64,000 nucleotides of DNA from Clostridia bacterium (lineage in GTDB: Bacteria; Bacillota; Clostridia; Oscillospirales; Acutalibacteraceae): positions 1-64,000 of the forward strand of contig JAFXCT010000021.1 in the NCBI GenBank assembly GCA_017521365.1. The letters run 5' to 3'. Position numbers and translations under genes: made by a program. How positions within the stretch are numbered: position 1 is the stretch's first letter; each line of letters opens with the position of its first letter. Below the pieces are notes generated by a model. It made no database searches. It was given only the letters and a program-made list of their open reading frames with translations, and was not told the DNA's origin. Shown piece by piece: positions 1 through 7,699 of this stretch.

Positions 1-1357
1 CAGCGTGCCTATGGACTGCAAGCTTTCTGCTGACGATATTGGCGACCAGCTTATCCGCTGCGGCTGTGATGCCCTTGTTTATTCGGACAAGTTTGAGGGT
101 ATGGTTGAGGAATTCAAGAAGAATCCCGATATGCCCGTAAAGCACTATCTCCATATTGATGAGTTTGATAATTATAAGGAAATCGGTTACAAGCTCTTCG
201 ATGAGGGCAATACCTATGTTGTTGATGTTGAAGTCAAGCCCGATGACCTTGCCTGTATTGTTTACACTTCCGGTACAACAGGTAAGAGCAAGGGTGTTAT
301 GCTCACACATTTCAACATTGCAAGCAACTGCAGTTCTTCTACCCGTGTTCTTTCCGGTAAGCACGCTATCGGCTTCCTTCCTCTTAACCACACATATGCT
401 TGGGTCAGTGCTCTGTTTGCCTGCTATATCCTCACCGAGTGGGGCTATATGTGCGACAGTATCAAGAGCATTCAGTCGGACCTTAAAAAGCAGAAGCCTT
501 ATAATTTCTCCGGTGTTCCGCTGGTTGTTGAAACAATTTACGACCGTATCTGGAGAACTGCAAGAAGCACAGGCAGAGAAGAAATTCTCAAGAAGGGTCT
601 TAAAATCAGCCGCTTCCTTATGAAGCTCGGCATTGACCGCCGCCGTAAGATATTTGCTACTATTATTGACAATCTCGGCGGTAATCTTTCAATGATTGTC
701 TGCGGCGGTGCAAATCTTGACCCCAAGTATGAAATCGGTATGCGTGAATTCGGTATTGACGTTTACAACGGCTACGGTATGACGGAGTGCTCACCTGCAA
801 TTACCTGTAACCGCCCCGATAAGTATAAGCCCGGCAGCGTAGGCGTTCCGCTTGACTGCTGTGAAATCAAAATCCACAACCCCGACGAAGAGGGTGTTGG
901 CGAAATCTACGTCAAGGGTACGAACGTTATGGTCGGCTACTATAACGACCCCGAGGCTACTGCCGCTACGTTTGACGGCGAATGGCTCAAGACGGGTGAC
1001 CACGGCAGAATAGACGAAGAAGGCTTCCTCTTTATGGTCGGCAGAAAGAAGAACCTCATCTGTCTTTCCAATGGCAAGAACGTTTCTCCCGAAGAGCTTG
1101 AGGACAAGATTTCTGCGTTTATGGATTATGTTCAGGAAGTTCTTGTTTACGATGAAAACGAGCAGATTATTGCCGAAGTTTTCCTCAATGAGGCAGATTA
1201 TCCCGATGCACGTGAGCGCATCCAGAAGGATATGAAGGAGTTTAATAAGACTGTTGCTTCCTTCAAGCGTATCAATAAGACAATCGTTCGTGACGATGAA
1301 TTCCCCAAGACAACTACGCTCAAGATTGTCAGAAAGTATATGACCCCGAAAAACTGA
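1..1357 (+). CDS. Acyl-CoA synthetase (AMP-forming), 5' end outside window
   Basis: Activates a carboxylic acid, probably a fatty acid, with ATP to the acyl-adenylate and then the CoA thioester in the cytoplasm. The reading frame is open to the left edge, so the GTG at 5 is not a convincing start; about 450 residues are visible of a family usually 550-650 long. Counting from base 5, the P-loop-like motif YTSGTTGKSKG lies near residue 87, GYGMTE near 257, the TGD motif near 331, and the C-terminal hinge and catalytic lysine region (GRKKN, NGKNVSPEE) at 345-365. These are the family's core motifs in order. A strong terminator follows. Substrate length cannot be read from the sequence; a long-chain fatty acid ligase is the best guess. 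Confidence 0.88.
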   Translation, partial: SVPMDCKLSADDIGDQLIRCGCDALVYSDKFEGMVEEFKKNPDMPVKHYLHIDEFDNYKEIGYKLFDEGNTYVVDVEVKPDDLACIVYTSGTTGKSKGVMLTHFNIASNCSSSTRVLSGKHAIGFLPLNHTYAWVSALFACYILTEWGYMCDSIKSIQSDLKKQKPYNFSGVPLVVETIYDRIWRTARSTGREEILKKGLKISRFLMKLGIDRRRKIFATIIDNLGGNLSMIVCGGANLDPKYEIGMREFGIDVYNGYGMTECSPAITCNRPDKYKPGSVGVPLDCCEIKIHNPDEEGVGEIYVKGTNVMVGYYNDPEATAATFDGEWLKTGDHGRIDEEGFLFMVGRKKNLICLSNGKNVSPEELEDKISAFMDYVQEVLVYDENEQIIAEVFLNEADYPDARERIQKDMKEFNKTVASFKRINKTIVRDDEFPKTTTLKIVRKYMTPKN

Positions 1358-1373
1358 ATTACAGAATAAAAAT

Positions 1374-1401
1374 AAACGGCAGAAATGCCGTTTGTTTTTT
1401 T
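1374..1401 (+). terminator. Intrinsic terminator of the acyl-CoA synthetase gene
   Basis: An 8-bp perfect stem (AAACGGCA / TGCCGTTT) closed by a GAAA tetraloop is followed by G and seven T. It starts 17 bases after the stop codon. Confidence 0.9.
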
Positions 1402-1403
1402 GC

Positions 1404-1434
1404 AAAAAAATCAGCCGTTAATGAAAACGGCTGA
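1404..1434 (-). terminator. Intrinsic terminator of the minus-strand GtrA-like gene
   Basis: Stem TCAGCCGTT (1411-1419) pairs with AACGGCTGA (1426-1434). Read on the minus strand it is followed by seven T (the A run 1404-1410). It lies directly downstream of the convergent minus-strand gene. Confidence 0.85.
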
Positions 1435-1451
1435 TGAATTTATAACTTTAT

Positions 1452-1985
1452 TTACTTTGCAGCTTCTTCCTTCTTCTTGTGGAAGAGAATCTTGTCAACG
1501 GGGAAGTAGAGGAAGAACTGAACGGCGGAGCAAATCATTGTAGCAATGTTCTTTGCTGCAACCTCATCAAGATTCCAGCCTACGAAAACTTCCTTGAGGG
1601 TGGGGTTAAGCCATGCGGAGAAGAAGATAAGACCGATTGTGAAAACTATGTAGATGGGAAGTGCAACGGCAACGTTTGCGCCGGAGTTGAAGGTCTTTTC
1701 CTTGTTTACAAAGAAAGCAACAATCTGTGCAATGATGTTTGCAACGTTACTGACTATAAAGTAACCGAGACCGCCGACGGTAGCAGGATAAACGAATACC
1801 CACCAGGCAAAATCCTGCGTGTAAAGGTCTTTGATTGCGGGGATGAGGTTGAGTGTATTGAGGAGTACAAACTGAACAATCATTGCAAGAAGACTTACAA
1901 CGATGAACTTGACAAACTGCCAGATTGTAACAAGAAGTGAGCCCTTGCTTTCAGCAGCCTTGTCGATTTGATTTAATTTTCCCAT
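1452..1985 (-). CDS. GtrA-like family membrane protein
   Basis: A 177-residue protein with four hydrophobic segments, short charged ends and a KKKEE tail. The second half of the pattern (AFFVNKEKTF after the second membrane segment) matches the conserved asparagine/phenylalanine motif of GtrA-like proteins. Family members are thought to move undecaprenyl-linked sugars across the membrane or to help modify teichoic acids and other surface glycans. The start has a good ribosome binding site (TAGGAG, 7 bases upstream) and a consensus promoter lies just upstream. The substrate is unknown and no glycosyltransferase sits next to it, so only the family is assigned. Confidence 0.75.
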   Translation of the reverse strand: MGKLNQIDKAAESKGSLLVTIWQFVKFIVVSLLAMIVQFVLLNTLNLIPAIKDLYTQDFAWWVFVYPATVGGLGYFIVSNVANIIAQIVAFFVNKEKTFNSGANVAVALPIYIVFTIGLIFFSAWLNPTLKEVFVGWNLDEVAAKNIATMICSAVQFFLYFPVDKILFHKKKEEAAK

Positions 1986-2014
1986 ATTAATTCTCCTAAC
2001 GTTAATTTTGATAT

Positions 2015-2043
2015 ATTATATCACAGTAGTTGGGCGGTTGCAA
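2015..2043 (-). promoter_or_regulatory. Sigma-A type promoter for the GtrA-like gene
   Basis: On the minus strand TTGCAA (2038-2043) is followed by a 17-base spacer and TATAAT (2015-2020). The spacer ends in TGA, giving an extended -10 (TGnTATAAT). The spacer end ACTGTGA is shared with the promoter at 14716-14744. Confidence 0.75.
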
Positions 2044-2060
2044 GCAAAAGAAGAAATAAT

Positions 2061-2753
2061 TTACTTCATAAGGCTGTAATGTGCCGTGCTGTTTATGTAG
2101 CGGAATACCGTATCGCCCCATTTATATGTGCCGGGCTTGTAATAGGTAACTCTCGTTATTCCTGTATTGTTGTAATCTATATCAAATGCAGGTGCCTGTT
2201 TATCGAGGCTCATAATTACGAAAACAAGGTTGGTTATAAATGCCGCGTGGCTGACGAGTACAACCTTTTCTCCGCTTTTATAGCGTGTGCGCAGGTAGTC
2301 GATAACGAATCTTGCTCTTTCGTTTACCTTGTCGTTTTCCTCGTGAGTGTCATAGCGCATACGTGTTTCAGCAGTATCGGTACCTTCTGCGTAAACTGCA
2401 TTTGGGGCAAACTCACGTATTTCGTCAATTTCAACGCCCTTGTAATCCAGATGAACACCGACCTCGCACAGCTCGGGCATAATGTGAAGCGGTAAGTTTT
2501 CGTAACGGCTTTTCATAATTTCCGTTGCCGTGCGTGCGGCACGGAGCATTGGGCTTGCGTAAAATTCATCAAAGCTGATATCTTTAAGAAATTCACCGGC
2601 GGCAACAGCCTGCGCAATACCTTTTTCAGTCAGCACCGGGTCCTGTCCTTCCTTGAAAGTAATATCCTCTCTGCCGTAGCCTGCGTTACACATACTTTCG
2701 CCGTGTCGGATTATGTAAAGGTCAAGTTCAACAATCGGTTGTGAGTTTTCCAT
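2061..2753 (-). CDS. Histidine phosphatase superfamily protein (phosphoglycerate mutase-like)
   Basis: A 230-residue cytosolic phosphatase-fold protein. The catalytic RHGES motif with its nucleophilic histidine is near residue 17, followed by a long insert and a second conserved histidine in the VLVSHAAF motif near 167. Members of this branch dephosphorylate small molecules or act as mutases; the substrate here is not evident. AAAGGATG precedes the ATG and a promoter with a perfect -35 lies upstream. No terminator separates it from the GtrA-like gene 75 bases downstream, although that gene has its own promoter. Confidence 0.82.
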   Translation of the reverse strand: MENSQPIVELDLYIIRHGESMCNAGYGREDITFKEGQDPVLTEKGIAQAVAAGEFLKDISFDEFYASPMLRAARTATEIMKSRYENLPLHIMPELCEVGVHLDYKGVEIDEIREFAPNAVYAEGTDTAETRMRYDTHEENDKVNERARFVIDYLRTRYKSGEKVVLVSHAAFITNLVFVIMSLDKQAPAFDIDYNNTGITRVTYYKPGTYKWGDTVFRYINSTAHYSLMK

Positions 2754-2783
2754 ATCGGTACATCCTTTCTTTAAGCAAAATAT

Positions 2784-2812
2784 AGTTTATTAAACGATAG
2801 CGTTTTTGTCAA
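2784..2812 (-). promoter_or_regulatory. Promoter for the histidine phosphatase gene
   Basis: On the minus strand a perfect TTGACA (2807-2812) is followed by a 17-base spacer and TAAACT (2784-2789). Confidence 0.6.
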
Positions 2813-2875
2813 GGATTTTGCACATCATAAGCTGTCAAAACGGCTTCGGTTGGCATAGTGTATACGGGTGATAAT

Positions 2876-3658
2876 ATGTTAACCGATATATTTTGCGGAG
2901 TTATGCTTCCGCTTTTAGGTACTGCAATTGGCTCTGCCTGCGTGTATTTTATGAAAGGAACTCTCAATTACGCCGTTCAGAGGGCGCTGAACGGTTTTGC
3001 AGCCGGTGTTATGACGGCGGCATCCGTTTGGAGCCTTATTATTCCTGCGATTGACCGCTGTGAAAGCCTCGGCGGCTTGGCTTTTCTGCCTGCCGTGTTC
3101 GGCTTCTGGTGCGGAATACTGTTCCTGCTTGGTGTTGACAGGCTTATGCCGCATATTTCGGTGCGCTTAAGAGGCGGTGACGGTATCGTAAACAAATTAC
3201 AGGGTACAGGTATGCTTGTCTTTGCGGTAGCGCTTCACAATCTTCCCGAGGGTATGGCGGTCGGTGCGGCATATTCGGCTATTCTTTCGGGCGATGACAA
3301 CGTTTCGCTTAGTGCTGCGTTTGCGCTTTCTCTGGGTATAGCAATTCAGAATTTTCCCGAAGGCGCTATAATTTCAATGCCGCTGAAGGCTCACGGTATG
3401 TCAAGAAGCAGGGCGTTCGGCTGCGGCTTCCTTTCCGGTGTTGTTGAGCCGCTGGGGGCAATTATTACAATATTACTGTCAGTTCTGGTTGTGCCTTTGC
3501 TGCCGATTTTTTTAAGCTTTGCGGCAGGTGCTATGATTTACGTTGTCGTGCAGGAGCTGATACCGCAGCTTTACGATTCTGACGGTAAAACTTACGGCAT
3601 AATGTTTTTCGCTTCCGGTTTTTCGGTAATGATGGCTTTGGACGTAGCGTTGGGATAA
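2876..3658 (+). CDS. ZIP family divalent metal transporter
   Basis: A 260-residue polytopic membrane protein with about eight hydrophobic segments. Two signature ZIP motifs are visible: HNLPEGMAVG and, later, NFPEGAIISMP. They form the metal-binding site in the fourth and fifth membrane helices, although the second carries N in place of the usual H. Function is probably zinc or other divalent metal import, as in ZupT-like proteins. An in-frame GTG at 2858 exists, but the ATG at 2876 is preceded by GGGTGAT at usable spacing and begins the first membrane helix directly, so I prefer it. The gene is monocistronic and divergent from the phosphatase. Confidence 0.88.
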   Translation: MLTDIFCGVMLPLLGTAIGSACVYFMKGTLNYAVQRALNGFAAGVMTAASVWSLIIPAIDRCESLGGLAFLPAVFGFWCGILFLLGVDRLMPHISVRLRGGDGIVNKLQGTGMLVFAVALHNLPEGMAVGAAYSAILSGDDNVSLSAAFALSLGIAIQNFPEGAIISMPLKAHGMSRSRAFGCGFLSGVVEPLGAIITILLSVLVVPLLPIFLSFAAGAMIYVVVQELIPQLYDSDGKTYGIMFFASGFSVMMALDVALG

Positions 3659-3724
3659 ATAATACTTCTTTTTGCGAATATTCATATAATTTTATTAAAT
3701 TTCTAAAAAATTTTATATAATTTG

Positions 3725-3754
3725 TTGCAAAATTGGTGCTCTTTATTATATAAT
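3725..3754 (+). promoter_or_regulatory. Promoter for the 3817-12940 gene cluster
   Basis: TTGCAA (3725-3730), an 18-base spacer and a perfect TATAAT (3749-3754). It lies in a very AT-rich 158-base gap, 62 bases before the first start codon. Confidence 0.65.
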
Positions 3755-3816
3755 CATATAAAATATGCAAATTAGCAGGTTTGGCTTGCTCTTTTGCTTA
3801 AATGGGAGTGATATTT

Positions 3817-4689
3817 ATGAGCACCTGTCCGAAATGTCAGAAGAAACTCAAGATTACGGACATCGGTCAGAATTGTCCTCATTGCGGCGTTAATATGAGG
3901 TTTTACAATTTTGATAAGACCTTTGTCGAAGAGGCAAAGAAAGCCGAGCTTTCTATGGCTAACGTTCACGTCAAGCTCAGAAAATTCAAAACTGCTCTTA
4001 TCGGCAGTAAGCTTGCGATTGCACGCCTTGTTCTCGGCTTTTTGCCTGTTGTTTCAATGCTCTTGCCTGTCGGCAACGTGAATCTTTCCGTTCCTTTTGC
4101 CGCTCAGGAGTTTCCCGTAAGCGGTCTGGGAATATATACCGTTTTTTCCAACGGTGTACTTAATTTTCTTATGAGTATGATGTCTGCACCCGTAAACGGA
4201 AAAGCGTTTTCCTATGTTATGGCTACGCTTGGTGTTTATGTGCTTGCCGCTCTTTGTGCCGTGCTCACTCTGCTTTTCTCAATTCTGAGCTTTATAAGCA
4301 TTAAGAAAATGGCACGAGGAATTTGCGGACTCGGCGTTATCGGCGTTATATGCGGCGTTGCTTCTACCGTTATGTGTGCCGGTTTTTCCGAAAGCGGCAT
4401 TGTTACGGGAAACGCCTCGTTCGGTGTTGCGGCAATTATTGTTCTTTTCGGCGTGGTGTTTGCCGTTAACTTTATAATTGCCAAGAACGGCTTGCCCATA
4501 GAGTTTGAAGAAGGCGACCTTGAGCGTTATGAAATCCGCAAAAAGGTTATTAAAGGCGAAATCAAGCTCGAAGACCTTCCGCAGCCTATAGTTGAAACTG
4601 CCGCAACCAGAGAGATTGACGAGCAGATTAAGAAGGAACAGATGAAATTCATCGACGTTCAGCCTAAGAACGAGGAGGTACAGCAATGA
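3817..4689 (+). CDS. Zinc-ribbon membrane protein, function unknown
   Basis: A 290-residue protein. It opens with a compact zinc ribbon (CPKC...CPHC within the first 25 residues), then a charged stretch, then at least four hydrophobic segments (about 60-230) and an acidic, lysine-rich cytoplasmic tail. I do not recognise a named family beyond zinc-ribbon membrane protein. The ATG at 3817 has GGGAGTGA upstream; the in-frame ATG at 3802 lacks a binding site and is rejected. The stop overlaps the next start (ATGA), so it is translationally coupled to the Big_2 protein, which also carries a zinc ribbon. Confidence 0.6.
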   Translation: MSTCPKCQKKLKITDIGQNCPHCGVNMRFYNFDKTFVEEAKKAELSMANVHVKLRKFKTALIGSKLAIARLVLGFLPVVSMLLPVGNVNLSVPFAAQEFPVSGLGIYTVFSNGVLNFLMSMMSAPVNGKAFSYVMATLGVYVLAALCAVLTLLFSILSFISIKKMARGICGLGVIGVICGVASTVMCAGFSESGIVTGNASFGVAAIIVLFGVVFAVNFIIAKNGLPIEFEEGDLERYEIRKKVIKGEIKLEDLPQPIVETAATREIDEQIKKEQMKFIDVQPKNEEVQQ

Positions 4690-6074
4690 ACGAAAAGAAA
4701 GACCGCTCAAAGCTTGTTTTCGGCGCAATAATTGTTGTGCTTTGTGTTTTCTTTGTTGTCGGTGTTGTTTACGGTGCCAACAGTCTGCTCGAAATGGAGG
4801 GCACTCTTGAGCCTGCAGACAAGTATGTGCTTGACGGATATGCCGCTGTGCCCGATTCACCGCAGGGGGTTATTGAGCTTGTGAATACTGCCGTTTCAAA
4901 CGCTGTTGAAGCCAAGCCGAAGCTTGAGTCTTCAGACAGTATCAGCATCGGTGATGAGCTTACTATCGGCGAAGACGGTGCTTCTGCAGTGAATACCGTT
5001 GCCAAATTCCTTAAGGATAATGCCGCAGATGAGTTTGCCGCTTCCTTTGTGGATCTGTCTGCCGATTTCGGTGTCGGCTTTACAGACAAGCTTTGGATTC
5101 CTCAGCTTAATGCTGCCGATATTGAAAGCTTTGAAATAAAGTATATTTACTATCACTGTATGCAGTGCGGTGCCGATTCCGATGAGGAATATGAAAAGTG
5201 CTCTGAATGCGGTAATGAAAACGGTCCCCAGATGAGATACCGTGACGATTACAGTATAACAATCAACCTTGTACAGGGTGCTCCGGCGCTTGAAAATAAT
5301 TTCCGTCTTCGTGAGCCTGCTCAGGTAAACGAATTCATCGGCGATAAATTTGCTTCATTTGCAAATGTTTCCGCACCTATTAATTTTGAATACAAGAACG
5401 CACGCATTTTCGTGCGCATTAACCGTCACACGGGTCAGCTTCTTGAAATCAAGTATATCAAGGATGTTGATGTCACAACAAAGGCAGAGTTTATAGGTGA
5501 CTACGCTTATGTAGGCGAGGCAGACGTTTACCTGCCCGTCAATGAAGAAGTAGGCTTCCGGTTTACCTGGCCGGGCGTTTCTCTTTCCGCTCACGAGCTT
5601 TCAATGGATTACAAAACAACGGAAGCACTCAAGGCTACTCTTACCTGTGACGACCCGCTGCTTTACGACGTAACCTGGACCAGCTCCGATGAAAGTATTG
5701 CTACGGTTGATGCTGACGGCTACGTTAACAGCAACAAGGCTGACGGTAAGGTTATCATTACCGCAAGCTATGAATTCCAGGGCAAGACCTATACGGACGA
5801 ATGTGAAGTCTTTGTTAAGACCTCTGTTGAGAGTATCGACATAACAAAGCGTGACCTTGTTCTTGCAAAGGGCGAAACCTTTGAACAGACGGTAAGCTAT
5901 TCTCCCAAGGATTCAACCGTACAGACCGCAAAATGGTACACGACTGACGAGAGTGTTGCAACTGTTGATGAAAACGGTGTAATAACCGCTGTCGGTGCGG
6001 GAACGGCTGATGTTTACGCCGTTGCTGACGACGGATATTTTAAAGCTACCTGTAAAGTGGAGGTGACCGAATAA
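4686..6074 (+). CDS. Membrane-anchored Big_2 (bacterial Ig-like) domain protein with internal zinc ribbon
   Basis: A 462-residue protein with a single N-terminal membrane anchor (about residues 10-32) and an otherwise extracytoplasmic-looking body. Residues near 158-180 hold a CxxC...CxxC zinc ribbon. The C-terminal third carries two Ig-like repeats with the Big_2 signature: WTSSDESIATVD near residue 330 and a similar TDESVATVDENG near 420, each followed by G-rich ITA strands. Big_2 domains are adhesion or structural modules at cell surfaces. The start overlaps the upstream stop and the stop overlaps the start of the transporter gene, so the three are one transcription unit. Its role is unknown. 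Confidence 0.65.
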   Translation: MNEKKDRSKLVFGAIIVVLCVFFVVGVVYGANSLLEMEGTLEPADKYVLDGYAAVPDSPQGVIELVNTAVSNAVEAKPKLESSDSISIGDELTIGEDGASAVNTVAKFLKDNAADEFAASFVDLSADFGVGFTDKLWIPQLNAADIESFEIKYIYYHCMQCGADSDEEYEKCSECGNENGPQMRYRDDYSITINLVQGAPALENNFRLREPAQVNEFIGDKFASFANVSAPINFEYKNARIFVRINRHTGQLLEIKYIKDVDVTTKAEFIGDYAYVGEADVYLPVNEEVGFRFTWPGVSLSAHELSMDYKTTEALKATLTCDDPLLYDVTWTSSDESIATVDADGYVNSNKADGKVIITASYEFQGKTYTDECEVFVKTSVESIDITKRDLVLAKGETFEQTVSYSPKDSTVQTAKWYTTDESVATVDENGVITAVGAGTADVYAVADDGYFKATCKVEVTE

Positions 6075-7684
6075 TGGCAGAGCCGGTAAAAAGAAACATA
6101 TCTGACCGTATATTTGGTGCGGAAGAACACGCCGCCGCCAGAATCGAAGGTCAGAAGCTTAATAAATACAGCGATATTGCCGTTAAAATGTTCCACACGC
6201 AGGTTCTTACGGCAAAGGAAATGTCCTTCCCTGCAATAGGTGAATTTGCAAGCCGATTGCTCAGCGGTATCACATATTACAGAACGCTTTACTTTGTCAA
6301 CGTTCTGAGAATTGATATGGTTTACGTTACCGCAATGCTTACCCTTATCAGCATTTACGACGTTGTAAACAATCCGCTTATGGGTATGATTTACGACAGA
6401 ACGCGTACCCGCTGGGGTAAGGCACGTCCGTGGATTGCTTTTTCGGCAATTCCATATTTCCTGAGTACCGCACTTTTGTATTCGGGTGCATTGTTCTTCG
6501 GCGATTCAGCAGGTAACGACCCGAAGAAAATTATGTTCGTTTTCCTGACTATGTTTGCCCAGGAAACGTTTTCAACCATTTATACGATTCCCCGCAACAA
6601 TATGACAACGCTTATGTCGCCAAACCCGAAGGACAGAATTTCCGTCGGACTCCTCAACACGTATATCGGCGAACTCGGCGCACAAATTGTTTATATTGTT
6701 TTCCTTCCTCTTATGGAACTCAATAACAAGGGCATTATCAATTTCCCGATGTCAATGGTATTTGCCGTTATTTCCTGCATTACCTCGACACTCGGCTGTG
6801 CAAGTAATATTGCTATGGCAATCGGCTGTAAAGAGCGAATTCTTCTTCAGCCCAAGCCGGCACCGATTACAAAGTCAATGTTCTACGTTCTTAAGAACAA
6901 GTACGCACGCAGAAACTTTATTGCTAACTTTGCCACAAGCTGGTGGAGCAGCGGCGGTTATTCGTGGGACGTTGTTACGCAGATGGAAATCTTCGGCGGT
7001 ACGCTTTATTCTTTCCTTGCTTACCTGCCGTATAACATCTTCGACAGCCTGAGTATTACGTTTATTCCGAAATTCCAGAAGATATTCAAGGGCAATAACA
7101 AAAATGCGGTTATCGTACTGCGTTTGTGGGATGCTATCAGTGCGCTCATAATGGCTCTTCTCGGCCTCAAGTTTGTTGACAACCGCTGGGCTATGGTTGG
7201 TATTTACGGCTTGTTCTATGGCCTTGAGGGCGTTAACAACGGTCCTGCAAATGTTTTCGAGGGTGAATTGGGCCGTGAAATTAACGACTATACCGAGTAT
7301 ATGACAGGTGAGCGTCCCGACGGTACCTTCAATATTCTCACTGACCTTATCACAAAGGTCACTTCTCCCATCAATGCCTGGCTTACCGTTAAAATTTTCA
7401 AGTGGTCAGGTTATGATACGACTATTCCTATGTTACCCTGGTCGCAGGGCAGCAAGGCGATTTATCAGAAGGTTTTCTTCCTGTTTGTAGGTATCAATCT
7501 GCTTCCGCACTTTATTAAGATTATTCCTTATTTCTTCTATGACCTTACCGGCGAGAAGAGAGAAAAGATGTATATTGCTCTTAACGAGCGCCGTGCTCTT
7601 ATTGCCAAAGAGGACGAAATGAACAAGGATATCGAAAACCTTATCGAAACGCTCGGTAAGGAAGAGGAAACAGCAAACGCATAA
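6074..7684 (+). CDS. GPH-family sugar:cation symporter (MFS superfamily)
   Basis: A 536-residue transporter with about twelve membrane helices. The family signature linking helices 2 and 3 is present (D-x-x-N-N-P-L-M-G-M-I-Y-D-R-T-R-x-R-W-G-K-x-R-P at about residues 96-117), as in MelB, XylP and GusB relatives that import glycosides, pentosides or hexuronides with a cation. It is about 60 residues longer than MelB because of a hydrophilic N-terminal extension and a charged C-terminal tail. It lies directly upstream of the putative glycoside hydrolase at 7700, suggesting import of an oligosaccharide or glycoside that the hydrolase cleaves. Substrate unknown. Confidence 0.85.
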   Translation: MAEPVKRNISDRIFGAEEHAAARIEGQKLNKYSDIAVKMFHTQVLTAKEMSFPAIGEFASRLLSGITYYRTLYFVNVLRIDMVYVTAMLTLISIYDVVNNPLMGMIYDRTRTRWGKARPWIAFSAIPYFLSTALLYSGALFFGDSAGNDPKKIMFVFLTMFAQETFSTIYTIPRNNMTTLMSPNPKDRISVGLLNTYIGELGAQIVYIVFLPLMELNNKGIINFPMSMVFAVISCITSTLGCASNIAMAIGCKERILLQPKPAPITKSMFYVLKNKYARRNFIANFATSWWSSGGYSWDVVTQMEIFGGTLYSFLAYLPYNIFDSLSITFIPKFQKIFKGNNKNAVIVLRLWDAISALIMALLGLKFVDNRWAMVGIYGLFYGLEGVNNGPANVFEGELGREINDYTEYMTGERPDGTFNILTDLITKVTSPINAWLTVKIFKWSGYDTTIPMLPWSQGSKAIYQKVFFLFVGINLLPHFIKIIPYFFYDLTGEKREKMYIALNERRALIAKEDEMNKDIENLIETLGKEEETANA

Positions 7685-7699
7685 TACAGAGGTAATACT

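Noticed and set aside
791..1405. 204-residue open frame on the minus strand inside the acyl-CoA synthetase gene
   Set aside because: Fully antisense to a gene with clear motifs; composition is that of a shadow frame and it runs through the terminator.
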